Positions 15,893-25,258 of a stretch of DNA of 64,000 nucleotides are shown in pieces. How positions within the stretch are numbered: position 1 is the stretch's first letter; each line of letters begins with the position of its first letter. The notes below the pieces were generated by a model. That model did not search any database. It was given only the letters and a program-made list of their open reading frames with translations, and was not told where the DNA came from. The position numbers and the translations under genes are program-made. Location: NCBI RefSeq assembly GCF_026242055.1, contig NZ_JAPJDL010000020.1, positions 62,001 through 126,000 on the forward strand, given 5' to 3'. The stretch comes from Lentzea sp. NEAU-D7. Its GTDB lineage: Bacteria > Actinomycetota > Actinomycetes > Mycobacteriales > Pseudonocardiaceae.

Positions 15893-16810
15893 CCTGCTGG
15901 GCCTCGGCGCGTCCGGCCCCAGCACGTCGACGGCGGCCAGCCAGGCCGCACCCGCCGCACCCTCCGTCGCCATGATCACCGGAGCGTCGCAGCGGGTGAG
16001 CAGCTCCTGCTTCAGGTGCGTGCCGACCGGGGTCTTGATCAGGCTGCCGACCAGCACGATCGGCGAGGTGTCGGACGGCTCGCGGACGGCTGTGGCCGTG
16101 TCGGCGAGCAGGCGGGCGGCGGACGCCACGATCGCGAGCGCCTCGGGGTCGCCGTGGTGGTACGCGGAACTCACCAGAGGCGCGAACTGGGCGAGCGCGA
16201 TGGGGGCCGCCGCGTTGACGGCGGTGATCAGCTGGCCCCGGTTGCGAGCACCGGCGGCGGTCAGGACGGCGGTGGCCAGGCCTTCCAGCGGTGCGTCCAG
16301 GTCGAGCAGCTTCAACGTGGCGCGGACGGCTTCCCGGCCCAGCCAGAACGCCGAGCCGTCGTCGCCGATGAGCCAGCCGTAGCCGCCGGACTGGCCCACC
16401 ATGCGGTGCCCGGCGATGCGGCCCGCGATGGAACCGGTGCCCGCCACCAGAACCGTGCCGTCGGCTGACGAGGTGCCCGTGGCGAAGGCGGCCTCGCAGT
16501 CGGTGATCACGCGCATCGGGCAGTGCAGGCCCGCGCGCTCCCAGGCCTCCTGGAAGAGGTCGAGGACCGCGGGGTCGGTCATGCGGGAGGCGCCCGCCAT
16601 GCCGAGGACGCCGGAGCGGACCTTGCGGGAGTCGAGGCCGTCGAGCGCCTCGGCCAGCGCCTCACCGATGTGGGCGGCGGCCACGGCGGGCGGGTGCGAG
16701 TTCGGGTTCGCGCCGCCCGCCAGGCCCTGACCCAGGCGGGCGCCGTCGAGTCCGAGCACCAAAGCCCTGGTGGACGTGCCGCCAGCGTCGAGTCCCACGA
16801 CCAGATCCAT
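15887..16810 (-). CDS. BadF/BadG-type ATPase, N-acetylglucosamine kinase-like
   Basis: Sugar kinase of the ASKHA fold, 307 residues. Phosphate-1 motif VVGLDAGGTSTRALV is at residues 3-17, phosphate-2-like VAGTGSIAGR at about 120, and GYGWLIGDDGSAFW at about 138, which is characteristic of GlcNAc/glucosamine kinases. The start at 16810 gives a protein that begins directly at the first strand of the fold. It could supply GlcNAc-6-P for nagA in the das/nag block 15 kb away; that link is inferred. It is convergent with, and overlaps by 6 bp, the LysR gene. Confidence 0.83.
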   Translation of the reverse strand: MDLVVGLDAGGTSTRALVLGLDGARLGQGLAGGANPNSHPPAVAAAHIGEALAEALDGLDSRKVRSGVLGMAGASRMTDPAVLDLFQEAWERAGLHCPMRVITDCEAAFATGTSSADGTVLVAGTGSIAGRIAGHRMVGQSGGYGWLIGDDGSAFWLGREAVRATLKLLDLDAPLEGLATAVLTAAGARNRGQLITAVNAAAPIALAQFAPLVSSAYHHGDPEALAIVASAARLLADTATAVREPSDTSPIVLVGSLIKTPVGTHLKQELLTRCDAPVIMATEGAAGAAWLAAVDVLGPDAPRPSRS

Positions 16811-16862
16811 AACGACCGAGTATTGCCGAGAGACACGCGGCTGAGGCACGCCCAACCGGGTG

Positions 16863-19679
16863 TCACAGGACCTGGGCGCGGTCACCCGTCGCGTTGTGGT
16901 GGAAGAGCACCAGGCTGCCGGCCGGAACCGGATCACCCGGACGGGCCACTGTGGACAGAGAAGGAACGGTGAAGCTGTAGTCGAACGTGGCCGCGGGAGC
17001 GACGTCGACCAGGTCGTCGGTGTCGGCGGGCGCGGTGTACCGGCTCAGCACTCCGGCGGTGTAGGTCACCGGGCCGGACGGCAGAGCCGACCGCGCGACC
17101 GGCAGCACCACGACGTCGCTGTCGAACAGGTTCGTGTCGGTCGAGCCGTCGAAGCCGTTCAGCGGCTGCTCGTCCACCACGTCCTCGGTGCCGGCCACCA
17201 CCGTGCGGGCGACCCAGACGTCGGCCGTCACCTCGCCGTCGTCGTTCGTCCGCTTCTCGGCGGTGGTCACGAAGTCCTTGCCACCCACCGAGAACCGCAC
17301 CTCGGGCTTGGTGTTGGCGCCGATGTTCGCCCAGGTGCTCCAGGTGGCGACGCCGAACGCCAGCAGGTCCGGGGTGGCCGTCGCGCCCACGTACCGCAGG
17401 TCGCCGCCGCGCGCGGTGCGGTTCGCGGCGCAGTCGGTCTGCACGCCGGGGCCGCAGTCGGGGAGGCGGTCGGAGCTCGCGCCGAGCTGGAGCACGGTCA
17501 TCCGCGACTGGTAGCCGGGCTGGTCGAGGCCGCGTCCGGCGACGCGACCGCCGGTCACGGTCAGGCGCGACACCGGCTTCGGTGCCGCGTAGACCGGCAC
17601 GCGGAGAGACCGGTCGCCGGTGAACGTCACCAGGCCGGACGCCTCCGCCAGGAACTGGCGGCCCTCGTCGAGCGAGACGGTGGGGTCGGGCGTCTTGCGC
17701 AGCGCGGCCGGGCCGGAGATCCGCAGCTGCACCGGCACCGAGACCGAACCGCCCGGCCGCAGCACGACGTAGGGCGCGCTGACCTGGAAGGACACACCGG
17801 GCACGCTGGTGATCGGCTCGTAGCCGGCGCGCAGCCGGACGGTCTGGGAACCCTTGTTGACCAGCTCGAGGGTGCGGCTCGTCCGCACCGGACCGCCCAC
17901 CTCGACCGTGCCGAACGACGCGTCGCCCAGCACCAGCACGTCCGCAGACAGGGCGCCGAGCCCGTCCACGCGGCCCGCGCCGACCCGCATGGGGGCCTCG
18001 CGAACGCCCTTCGAATCCTTGACGACGCCGGAGGAGGTGTTCACCAGCGCGGCCTTGACCTCCGCGACCGTCCACTCCGGATGGACCTCCCGCAGCAGCG
18101 CGGCGATGCCCGCCACGTGCGGTGACGCCATCGACGTGCCGCCCAGCGACACGCCGTCCGAGGCCGTCCCGGAGGCGGCGGAGAAGATCGTGTCACCCGG
18201 TGCGGCCACCGCGATCGACGAACGCGAGCGCGACGACGACGGCGTGATCGTGTCCTGGATCGACGGCTCCACGGAAGGCACCGCGACCTTCAACGCCGAG
18301 GTCAGACGCGCGGTCAGCGTCCCGGCCTCCAGAGCCGGCCGCAGCGCGGAGGACGCCGAGGCCGTCAGCTGGAACGCGGGGATGTGGGCGTTTCCGGCGA
18401 TCCCGGCCGCGAACACGGGCAACGTCGTCGACAGCAGCACGCCGGCCGCGCCGGCCTTCCAGGCGTTGTCGGTGCGGCCGCCCGAGCCGCAGGCGCGGGT
18501 GGCGTCGCTGTCGTCCCACTCCAGCCAGACGATCTTCCCGACCAGCGGCTCCGAGATCGGCTGGCACCCGTCCACGTTGGACGAAAGCCGCACAACGGGC
18601 AGCGTGAGGTCGAACGGCTCCTTGAAGTTCTGGCTGTACTGGCCCGCGTACCGCTGGCCGGCGACCTCCAGCCCGTCCAGCATCGAGAACGAGTCGCGGA
18701 TGTTCGCGACGGAGATCGCCTCGGGGGAGTTGCCCGGCGAGCCGGACACGTCGTAGAAGTCGCCGCCGTTGCCGGCCGCCGCGACCACCACCACGCCGTG
18801 CTCGACGAGCTTGCGCACGAACAGCGAGTCGGGGTCGTCGGGTGCGCCGAAGTCGCTGCCCAGCGACAGGTTCACCACGTCGAGCTTGTCGGAGAAGTCG
18901 CCGTCGCCGTTGGGGTCGAGCGCCCAGTCGAGCGCCTTCGCGGTCAGGTTCGTGCCGCCCTTGCAGCCGAACACCTTCAACGCGTAGAGCTGCGCTTTCG
19001 GTGCCGTGCCGGGGCCGATCCTCATCGCGTCCAGGTCGATCGAGGAGTACGGACCGCGGTAGGTCGTGCCGTCGGCGTTGACGCCGTACCCGGCCGCGGT
19101 GCCGGCGACGTGCGTGCCGTGGCCGTCGCAGTCCACCGGGTCGGCGTCCGGCTCCGGGACCGAGCCGGGCCTGCCGGTGTAGTCGTCTCCTGCGAAGTCG
19201 TGACCGCCGACGACCTTGGCGTTCGGGAAGGTGCCGCCGCCGAAGTCCGCGTGCCGGTAGTCGATGCCGGTGTCGATCACGCCGATCCGCACGCCCTCGC
19301 CGAACCTCCCGAGCGACTTCCACACGTCGGACGTCCGGGTGAGCCGGACGGCGTGCGTGTTGGCGAGATCCTTGGGAACCATCCGGTGGACCGCCCGCAC
19401 CTCGGGCATGCGCGTCAGGGCCGCCAGGCGCGACCTGTCCGTCGACAGCACCACTCCGGGCACCGCGTTGGTCGTTCGGGCGACCTCCCGTCCGCCGGAC
19501 CGGGAGAGGACTCGGGAAGCGTGCTCCGACGTCCGGTCCCGCGCTGAACGCGCCTGCGCGGCGGTGCGTGAATCGACCGCCGCGTCCGAGGTCAGCTCGA
19601 TGAAAACGGTTACGGTGTCGACCGCGGGCACCGGCGCGAGCAGTGCGCCTGCCAGGAGCGATGCGGTTACCAAATTCAT
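16863..19679 (-). CDS. Secreted subtilisin-like serine protease (S8) with protease-associated domain
   Basis: Preproenzyme of 938 residues. A signal peptide covers residues 1 to about 20 and an inhibitor-type propeptide about 22-105. The catalytic residues are Asp136 (VIDTGID), His187 (GHGTHVAG), Asn304 (AAGNGG) and Ser516 (GTSMASPH). A protease-associated domain is inserted at about 340-470, and a beta-rich C-terminal part extends from about 570. The ATG at 19679 follows AGGAGGAGTTGATC; a TTG two codons earlier is an alternative. It faces away from the fucose operon across a 113-bp region. No cell-wall anchor is visible, so the enzyme is probably released. Confidence 0.92.
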   Translation of the reverse strand: MNLVTASLLAGALLAPVPAVDTVTVFIELTSDAAVDSRTAAQARSARDRTSEHASRVLSRSGGREVARTTNAVPGVVLSTDRSRLAALTRMPEVRAVHRMVPKDLANTHAVRLTRTSDVWKSLGRFGEGVRIGVIDTGIDYRHADFGGGTFPNAKVVGGHDFAGDDYTGRPGSVPEPDADPVDCDGHGTHVAGTAAGYGVNADGTTYRGPYSSIDLDAMRIGPGTAPKAQLYALKVFGCKGGTNLTAKALDWALDPNGDGDFSDKLDVVNLSLGSDFGAPDDPDSLFVRKLVEHGVVVVAAAGNGGDFYDVSGSPGNSPEAISVANIRDSFSMLDGLEVAGQRYAGQYSQNFKEPFDLTLPVVRLSSNVDGCQPISEPLVGKIVWLEWDDSDATRACGSGGRTDNAWKAGAAGVLLSTTLPVFAAGIAGNAHIPAFQLTASASSALRPALEAGTLTARLTSALKVAVPSVEPSIQDTITPSSSRSRSSIAVAAPGDTIFSAASGTASDGVSLGGTSMASPHVAGIAALLREVHPEWTVAEVKAALVNTSSGVVKDSKGVREAPMRVGAGRVDGLGALSADVLVLGDASFGTVEVGGPVRTSRTLELVNKGSQTVRLRAGYEPITSVPGVSFQVSAPYVVLRPGGSVSVPVQLRISGPAALRKTPDPTVSLDEGRQFLAEASGLVTFTGDRSLRVPVYAAPKPVSRLTVTGGRVAGRGLDQPGYQSRMTVLQLGASSDRLPDCGPGVQTDCAANRTARGGDLRYVGATATPDLLAFGVATWSTWANIGANTKPEVRFSVGGKDFVTTAEKRTNDDGEVTADVWVARTVVAGTEDVVDEQPLNGFDGSTDTNLFDSDVVVLPVARSALPSGPVTYTAGVLSRYTAPADTDDLVDVAPAATFDYSFTVPSLSTVARPGDPVPAGSLVLFHHNATGDRAQVL

Positions 19680-19746
19680 GATCAACTCCTCCTATTCATC
19701 GGACGACTTCACGCTTGGGCCTAGACGCAGGTGGTGTCTCAGGGCT

Positions 19747-19761
19747 ATACATCCGATGTAT
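19747..19761. promoter_or_regulatory. Palindromic operator before the fucose operon
   Basis: ATACATCCGATGTAT is a perfect 7-bp inverted repeat around one central base, the form bound by FadR-type GntR proteins. It lies 31 bp before the GTG of the first fucose gene. A similar site with the same 15-bp architecture precedes the GntR gene at 31 kb. Confidence 0.6.
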
Positions 19762-19792
19762 TTCGTAGGGTGTGAGCAGAGGAGGAACGGCC

Positions 19793-20647
19793 GTGCAGTT
19801 CTTGCGCCTGGGGCCGGTCGGAGACGAGCGTCCTGCAGTCAGGACCGACGACGGGACCACATACGACCTTCTGCCGATCACCCCGGACGTCGACGGGGCG
19901 TTCCTCGCGAACGACGGCGTCAACCGCGTGCGCGCCGCTCTCGACAGCGGTGAGCTCGGCGTCCTGAGCACGGAGGGCGTGCGCGTCGGGCCACCGCTCG
20001 CGCATCCGGGCAAGGTCATCTGCATCGGCCTCAACTACCGCGACCACGCCGAGGAGACCGGCGCGGACATCCCGGGCGAGCCGGTGATGTTCCTCAAGAC
20101 GCCCGACACGATCGTGGGCCCGTACGACGAGGTGCTCGTCCCGCGCCGGTCCGTGAAGACCGACTGGGAGGTCGAGCTCGGTGTCGTCATCGGGCGCACC
20201 GCCCGCTACCTGGAGTCCGAAGAGGACGCTCTGGCCTGCGTCGGCGCGTACGTGCTCTCCCACGACGTCTCCGAGCGCGAGTTCCAGATCGAGCGCGGCG
20301 GGACGTGGGACAAGGGCAAGAACTGCGAGACGTTCAACCCCCTCGGTCCCTTCCTCGTACCCGCCGACGAGATCGCCGACCCGCAGAGCCTGGAGATGCG
20401 GCTCTGGGTGAACGGCGAGATCAAGCAGAACTCGTCCACCAAAAACATGATCTTCCCGGTGGCGGAGATCGTGCGCTACCTCAGCCAGTTCCTTGTCCTT
20501 CGACCGGGTGACGTCATCAACACGGGTACACCCGCCGGGGTGGCGCTGGGCCAGCCGGAGCCCAAGCCGTACCTGCGCGCCGGGGACGTGGTCGAGCTGG
20601 AGATCGAAGGCCTCGGCAAGCAGCGCCAGACCCTCGGGCAGGCCTGA
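19793..20647 (+). CDS. Fumarylacetoacetate hydrolase-family protein, predicted 2,4-diketo-3-deoxy-L-fuconate hydrolase
   Basis: Protein of 284 residues. GTG start 7 bp after AGAGGAGGAA. The FAH fold is shown by CIGLNYRDHAEETG at about 75, the metal-ligand glutamates in WEVELGVVIG at about 125, and NTGTPAGVALG at about 242. In the Xanthomonas-type L-fucose pathway a FAH-family enzyme cleaves 2,4-diketo-3-deoxy-L-fuconate to pyruvate and L-lactate. All other steps of that route are encoded immediately downstream, which makes this assignment likely. First gene of a nine-gene operon. Confidence 0.87.
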   Translation: MQFLRLGPVGDERPAVRTDDGTTYDLLPITPDVDGAFLANDGVNRVRAALDSGELGVLSTEGVRVGPPLAHPGKVICIGLNYRDHAEETGADIPGEPVMFLKTPDTIVGPYDEVLVPRRSVKTDWEVELGVVIGRTARYLESEEDALACVGAYVLSHDVSEREFQIERGGTWDKGKNCETFNPLGPFLVPADEIADPQSLEMRLWVNGEIKQNSSTKNMIFPVAEIVRYLSQFLVLRPGDVINTGTPAGVALGQPEPKPYLRAGDVVELEIEGLGKQRQTLGQA

Positions 20648-20651
20648 ACCC

Positions 20652-21962
20652 ATGCCGAAGATCACCGCACTGGACGTCCTCGACATCCGGTTCCCGACCT
20701 CGCGCGAGCTCGACGGCTCCGACGCGATGAACCCGGACCCGGACTACAGCGCCGCGTACGTGGTGCTGCGGACCGACGACGGACCCGAGGGGCACGGGCT
20801 CGCGTTCACCATCGGCCGCGGCAACGACGTGCAGGCCGCCGGCATCAAGGCGCTCGCGCCGCACGTCGTCGGCAAGGACGTGCCGGAGAACGCGAAAGCG
20901 CTGGCCGAGCTGTACTTCGAGCTGATCGGCGACTCGCAGATCCGCTGGCTCGGCCCCGAGAAGGGCGTCGCGCACATGGCGATCGGCGCCGTCGTCAACG
21001 CGGCCTGGGACCTCGCCGCCCGCCGCGCGGGCCTGCCTGTCTGGCGGTTCCTCGCCCGGATGTCGCCCGAGGAGACCGTCAGCCTCGTCGACTTCCGCTA
21101 CCTGAGCGACGCCCTGACGCCCGACGAGGCCTTGCAGATCCTGCGCCAGGCCGAGGACGGCAAGACCGAGCGCGCGGAGGCCATCGCCCGCGACGGGTAC
21201 CCGGCCTACACGACGTCACCGGGCTGGCTCGGCTACTCCGACGAGAAGCTCGCCGGACTCGCGCGCCAGGCACTGGCCGACGGCTTCGACATGATCAAGC
21301 TCAAGGTCGGTGGCAGCCTCGACGACGACGTCCGCCGGATGAAGCTCGCCCGCGAGGTCGTCGGCGACGACACCCGAGTGGCGGTCGACGCGAACCAGCG
21401 CTGGGACGTGGACACGGCCGTGCACTGGATGCGCGAGCTGGCGCCGTACAACCCGTACTGGATCGAGGAGCCGACCTCTCCGGACGACGTTCTCGCACAC
21501 CGCGCGATCGCCGACGCGCTGGCCCCGATCAGGGTCGCGACCGGCGAGCACGTGCAGAACCGCGTGATCTTCAAGCAGCTGCTGCAGGCCGGCGCGATCG
21601 ACGTGCTGCAGCTCGACGCCTGCCGGGTCGCGGGCGTGAACGAGAACATCGCGATCCTGCTGCTGGCCAGGAAGTTCGACATCCCGGTGTGCCCGCACGC
21701 CGGCGGAGTCGGCCTGTGCGAACTGGTCAGGCACCTGTCGTTCTTCGACTACGTCGCCGTCTCCGGTGAGATCGGGGAGCGCGTGATCGAGTGGGTCGAC
21801 CACCTGCACGAGCACTTCCTGGACCCGGCCGTCGTCGAGAACGGCCGCTACCTGGCCCCCGCCGCACCGGGCTTCTCCGCCCAGCTCAAGGACGAGACGC
21901 TGGCCGACTACGTCTACCCCGGGGGTCCTGTGTGGACCGATCTGGAGGGCGGGAATGACTGA
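20652..21962 (+). CDS. L-fuconate dehydratase (enolase superfamily)
   Basis: Protein of 436 residues, the usual length of L-fuconate dehydratases. The mandelate racemase-type barrel residues are visible: the KxK motif MIKLKVGG at about 215, metal ligands in VAVDANQRW (about 245), WIEEPTSPDD (about 272) and RVATGEH (about 297), and the catalytic His in CPHAGGVGL (about 347). It dehydrates L-fuconate to 2-keto-3-deoxy-L-fuconate. The ATG lies 4 bp after the previous stop and the 3' end overlaps the SDR gene by 8 bp. Confidence 0.92.
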   Translation: MPKITALDVLDIRFPTSRELDGSDAMNPDPDYSAAYVVLRTDDGPEGHGLAFTIGRGNDVQAAGIKALAPHVVGKDVPENAKALAELYFELIGDSQIRWLGPEKGVAHMAIGAVVNAAWDLAARRAGLPVWRFLARMSPEETVSLVDFRYLSDALTPDEALQILRQAEDGKTERAEAIARDGYPAYTTSPGWLGYSDEKLAGLARQALADGFDMIKLKVGGSLDDDVRRMKLAREVVGDDTRVAVDANQRWDVDTAVHWMRELAPYNPYWIEEPTSPDDVLAHRAIADALAPIRVATGEHVQNRVIFKQLLQAGAIDVLQLDACRVAGVNENIAILLLARKFDIPVCPHAGGVGLCELVRHLSFFDYVAVSGEIGERVIEWVDHLHEHFLDPAVVENGRYLAPAAPGFSAQLKDETLADYVYPGGPVWTDLEGGND

Positions 21963-22707
21963 CTTCGAAGGACTTGTCGCCGTCGTCACGGGCGGTGCGT
22001 CCGGAATCGGCCTGGCCACGGCGAACCTGCTGGCTTCGCGCGGTGCCGCGGTCGCGGCGCTGGACCTCACCCCCGACGTCGACGAGCCGCTCGTCGGCAT
22101 TCGCGCGGACGTGTCGGACGACGACAGCGTGAGGGCCGCCATCGACGAGGTCGTCGAGCGGTTCGGACGGCTCGACGTCGTGGTGAACAACGCCGGCATC
22201 GGCGCGCAGGGCGACGTCACGGCCAACGACGACGCGCAGTGGGCGAAGGTGCTCGACGTCAACGTGCTGGGCATGGTCCGCGTCTCGCGGGCCGCGCTGC
22301 CGCACCTGCGGAAGTCGCCGTCCGCGGCGATCGTCAACACCTGCTCCATCGCTGCCTGGGCCGGGCTCCCGCAGCGTGCTCTCTACTCGGCCAGCAAGGG
22401 CGCGGTGTACTCGCTCACGCTCGCGATGGCCGCCGACCACGTCCGCGAAGGCATTCGCGTCAACGCGGTCGCCCCCGGCACGGCGGACACCCCGTGGGTG
22501 GGCCGTCTGCTCGACTCGGCGCCGGACCCGGCAGCCGAACGAGCCGCGTTGGAGGCACGCCAGCCGCACGGCCGGCTCGTCTCCGCAGATGAGGTCGCGG
22601 GAGCCATCGCCTACCTGGCGAGCCCGCTTTCGGGTTCCACCGCCGGCGCGATCCTCCCGGTCGACGGTGGCATGTACGGCCTGCGCTTGCGTCCCCAGCA
22701 GTCATGA
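21955..22707 (+). CDS. Short-chain dehydrogenase, predicted 2-keto-3-deoxy-L-fuconate 4-dehydrogenase
   Basis: Classical SDR of 250 residues. Nucleotide motif TGGASGIG is at 12-19, NNAG at about 79, and the catalytic Ser and Tyr-x3-Lys (YSASK) at about 143-147. NAD preference is suggested by Asp at the end of the second strand (ALDLTPD). In the non-phosphorylated L-fucose route an SDR oxidises C4 of 2-keto-3-deoxy-L-fuconate, and its place between dehydratase and transporter genes fits. L-fucose dehydrogenase is the alternative role. The start overlaps the dehydratase gene. Confidence 0.87.
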   Translation: MTDFEGLVAVVTGGASGIGLATANLLASRGAAVAALDLTPDVDEPLVGIRADVSDDDSVRAAIDEVVERFGRLDVVVNNAGIGAQGDVTANDDAQWAKVLDVNVLGMVRVSRAALPHLRKSPSAAIVNTCSIAAWAGLPQRALYSASKGAVYSLTLAMAADHVREGIRVNAVAPGTADTPWVGRLLDSAPDPAAERAALEARQPHGRLVSADEVAGAIAYLASPLSGSTAGAILPVDGGMYGLRLRPQQS

Positions 22708-22721
22708 AAGGCGATTCAACG

Positions 22722-23756
22722 ATGAAGCGTCGCAACCTCTCCGCCGCGGTGTGCCTCGCGCTCGCCGGTGTCCTGACGTTGTCCGCGTGCGGCGGCGGAA
22801 CCACCGGCACCGGTGCCGGCGGGGTCGGCCCGATCGGCGCCGACCACCCGCGGGCCGACACCGACTTCTGGAACTCCTACATCAAGTACTTCCCGGAGAA
22901 GGCCAAGGACCTCGGCGTCAACCTGCTGAACCCCACCAACTCCCAGAACAAGGTCGAGAACCTGGTCGCCAACGCCCAGTCGCTGCAGTCGCAGGGCGCC
23001 AAGGCGATCATCATGGCGCCGCAGGACACCGGCGCGATCGCGTCCACCCTGGACCGCCTGGAGAAGGCGAAGATCCCCGTCGTCACCGTCGACACCCGTC
23101 CGGACAAGGGCAAGACCTACATGGTCGTGCGCGCGGACAACAAGGCGTACGGCGAGAAGGCCTGCAAGTTCCTCGGCGACAAGCTGGGCGGCAAGGGCAA
23201 GGTCGTCGAGTTCCAGGGAGCGTTGGCGTCGGTCAACGGCCGCGACCGCTCCGAGGCGTTCGCCGCCTGCATGAAGCAGAACTACCCCGGCATCACGGTG
23301 TTCGAGGAGCCGACCGACTGGGAGGGCCCGAAGGCGTCCGCGGCCCTGCAGACCAGGCTGAACCAGCACCCGGACATCAACGGCATCTACATGCAGGCCG
23401 GTGGCGCGTTCCTGACGCCGACGCTGCAGGTGTTGCGGCAGAAGAACCTCATCGTGCCGCCGACCGACCCCAAGCACATCTTCATCGTCTCCAACGACGG
23501 CATCCCGCAGGAGCTGGAGGCGATCCGCAAGGGCGAGATCGACGCGACCGTCTCGCAGCCGGCCGACCTCTACGCGCAGTGGGCGCTCTTCTACGCGAAG
23601 GCCGCGGTCGAGGGGAAGACGTTCTCCCCCGGCAAGACCGACCACGACTCCACCATCGTCGACACCGGCGGCGGCCGCCTGGAGGACCAGCTCCCCGCAC
23701 CGCTGATCACCAAGGAGAACGTCGACGACAAGGCGTTCTGGGGCAATCAGATCTGA
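22722..23756 (+). CDS. Simple-sugar ABC transporter solute-binding lipoprotein (fucose operon)
   Basis: Type 1 periplasmic-binding protein (RbsB-like), 344 residues. Lipoprotein signal MKRRNLSAAVCLALAG with lipobox LSACGGG (Cys about 23). The fold is recognisable in IIMAPQDTGAIASTLDRLE and PVVTVDTRPDKG. The start at 22722 puts the basic n-region at the N-terminus; an in-frame ATG at 22704, overlapping the previous stop, would add six residues. The 3' end overlaps the ATPase start by one base. Likely ligand L-fucose, by context. Confidence 0.92.
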   Translation: MKRRNLSAAVCLALAGVLTLSACGGGTTGTGAGGVGPIGADHPRADTDFWNSYIKYFPEKAKDLGVNLLNPTNSQNKVENLVANAQSLQSQGAKAIIMAPQDTGAIASTLDRLEKAKIPVVTVDTRPDKGKTYMVVRADNKAYGEKACKFLGDKLGGKGKVVEFQGALASVNGRDRSEAFAACMKQNYPGITVFEEPTDWEGPKASAALQTRLNQHPDINGIYMQAGGAFLTPTLQVLRQKNLIVPPTDPKHIFIVSNDGIPQELEAIRKGEIDATVSQPADLYAQWALFYAKAAVEGKTFSPGKTDHDSTIVDTGGGRLEDQLPAPLITKENVDDKAFWGNQI

Positions 23757-25258
23757 TGGACGACTTCGCTTCCGTCGGCGGTGCCGACAATCTGGCAGCT
23801 GTCGCGCGTGGCGTGACGAAGAGGTTCGGGCGCACGCTTGCGCTGGACGACGTGGGCATCGAGATCCGGGCCGGTGAGTCGCACGCACTCGTCGGTCGCA
23901 ACGGTGCGGGCAAGTCGACGCTGGTCTCGATCCTCACCGGCATGCAGGCGCCGGACGCGGGCGAGGTCGGCTTCTTCGGCGAACCCGCGCCGCCCGTCGC
24001 CGACAGCGCGGCCTGGCGCCGGCACGTCGCATGCGTGTACCAGAGGTCGACGGTCGTGCCCGAGCTGTCGGTCGCCGAGAACCTGTTCATCAACCGGCAG
24101 GACCTCGGCGGCGGCCTGATCAGGTGGAGGAAGCTGCGGCAGCAGGCCGCCGAGCTGCTCGAGACCTACGACGTGGCGGTCGACCCGGACTCGCTGGTGT
24201 CCACGCTGACCGTCGAGCAACGCCAGCTGGTCGAGATCGCGCGGGCGCTGTCGATCGGCTCGCGGTTCGTGATCCTCGACGAACCGACCGCGCAGCTCGA
24301 CGGCCCGGCGATCGAGCGGCTGTTCGACCGGATGAGGTCGTTGCAGGACAAGGGGGTGACGTTCCTGTTCATCTCCCACCACCTGCAGGAGGTCTACGAG
24401 GTCTGCCAGACGGTGACGGTCTACCGCGACGCGCGGCACATCGTCACCGCCCCGGTGGCCGAGATGTCGAAGCCCGACCTGATCGAGGCGATGACCGGCG
24501 AGGCGGGCGGCCTCAACGTGCCCAGCGGCGACGACAGGCCGTCCTCCTCCGAGGAAGTGCTGACCGTGTCGGCGTTGAGCGGCGACCACTTCTCGGACAT
24601 CTCGCTGTCGGCGACGAAGGGCGAGGTCATCGGCCTCGCGGGCAGTGCGTCGTCCGGCAAGCACGAGTTCGCGGAGACCGTCTACGGACTGCGCAAGCCG
24701 TCCGCCGGGTCGATCTCCGTGGACGGCGCGGTGGTGCGCGGCGGTGACGTTCCGGCCGCTCTGAAGGCCGGAATCGGCTGCGTGCCGCGGGATCGGCACC
24801 ACCAGGGGCTCGTGCTGGACCTGTCGATCGCGGAGAACGCGACGATGAGCACGGCCGGTGCGTTCGTGTGGCCGTCGGCCCAGCGGTCGGCCGGCAGCAC
24901 GGCGATCGCGTCCTACGACGTCAAGGCCGCGGGGCCGGACCAGCCGGTCTCGGACCTGTCCGGCGGCAACCAGCAGAAGGTCGTGATGGCGCGTGCGCTC
25001 GCCGGCGACCCGTCGGTGCTGGTGCTGATCAACCCGACCGCGGGTGTCGACGTGAAGTCCAAGGAGTCGCTGCTCGGGGTCGTCGACGCGCAGGCGCGCC
25101 GGGGCAAGGCCGCGATCGTCGTCTCCGACGAGCTCGACGACCTGCGGGTCTGCGACCGTGTTCTGGTGCTGTTCCACGGCCAGGTCGTGCGGGAGTTCGC
25201 ACGCGGCTGGCGCGACCAGGAACTCATCGCGGCTATTGAAGGAATGAGCTCGGAATGA
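23756..25258 (+). CDS. Simple-sugar ABC transporter ATPase with two nucleotide-binding domains, the second degenerate
   Basis: RbsA-type double ATPase of 500 residues. Domain 1 (about 15-235) has Walker A GRNGAGKST, signature LTVEQRQLVEIARAL and Walker B VILDEPTAQLD. Domain 2 (about 262-495) has the signature LSGGNQQKVVMARAL, but its Walker A reads GSASSGKHE and Walker B reads VLVLINPTAGVD, with both the Asp and the catalytic Glu replaced. One weak site is common in RbsA-type proteins, but loss of both Walker B acids is more extreme. Start and stop overlap both neighbours. Confidence 0.92.
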   Translation: MDDFASVGGADNLAAVARGVTKRFGRTLALDDVGIEIRAGESHALVGRNGAGKSTLVSILTGMQAPDAGEVGFFGEPAPPVADSAAWRRHVACVYQRSTVVPELSVAENLFINRQDLGGGLIRWRKLRQQAAELLETYDVAVDPDSLVSTLTVEQRQLVEIARALSIGSRFVILDEPTAQLDGPAIERLFDRMRSLQDKGVTFLFISHHLQEVYEVCQTVTVYRDARHIVTAPVAEMSKPDLIEAMTGEAGGLNVPSGDDRPSSSEEVLTVSALSGDHFSDISLSATKGEVIGLAGSASSGKHEFAETVYGLRKPSAGSISVDGAVVRGGDVPAALKAGIGCVPRDRHHQGLVLDLSIAENATMSTAGAFVWPSAQRSAGSTAIASYDVKAAGPDQPVSDLSGGNQQKVVMARALAGDPSVLVLINPTAGVDVKSKESLLGVVDAQARRGKAAIVVSDELDDLRVCDRVLVLFHGQVVREFARGWRDQELIAAIEGMSSE

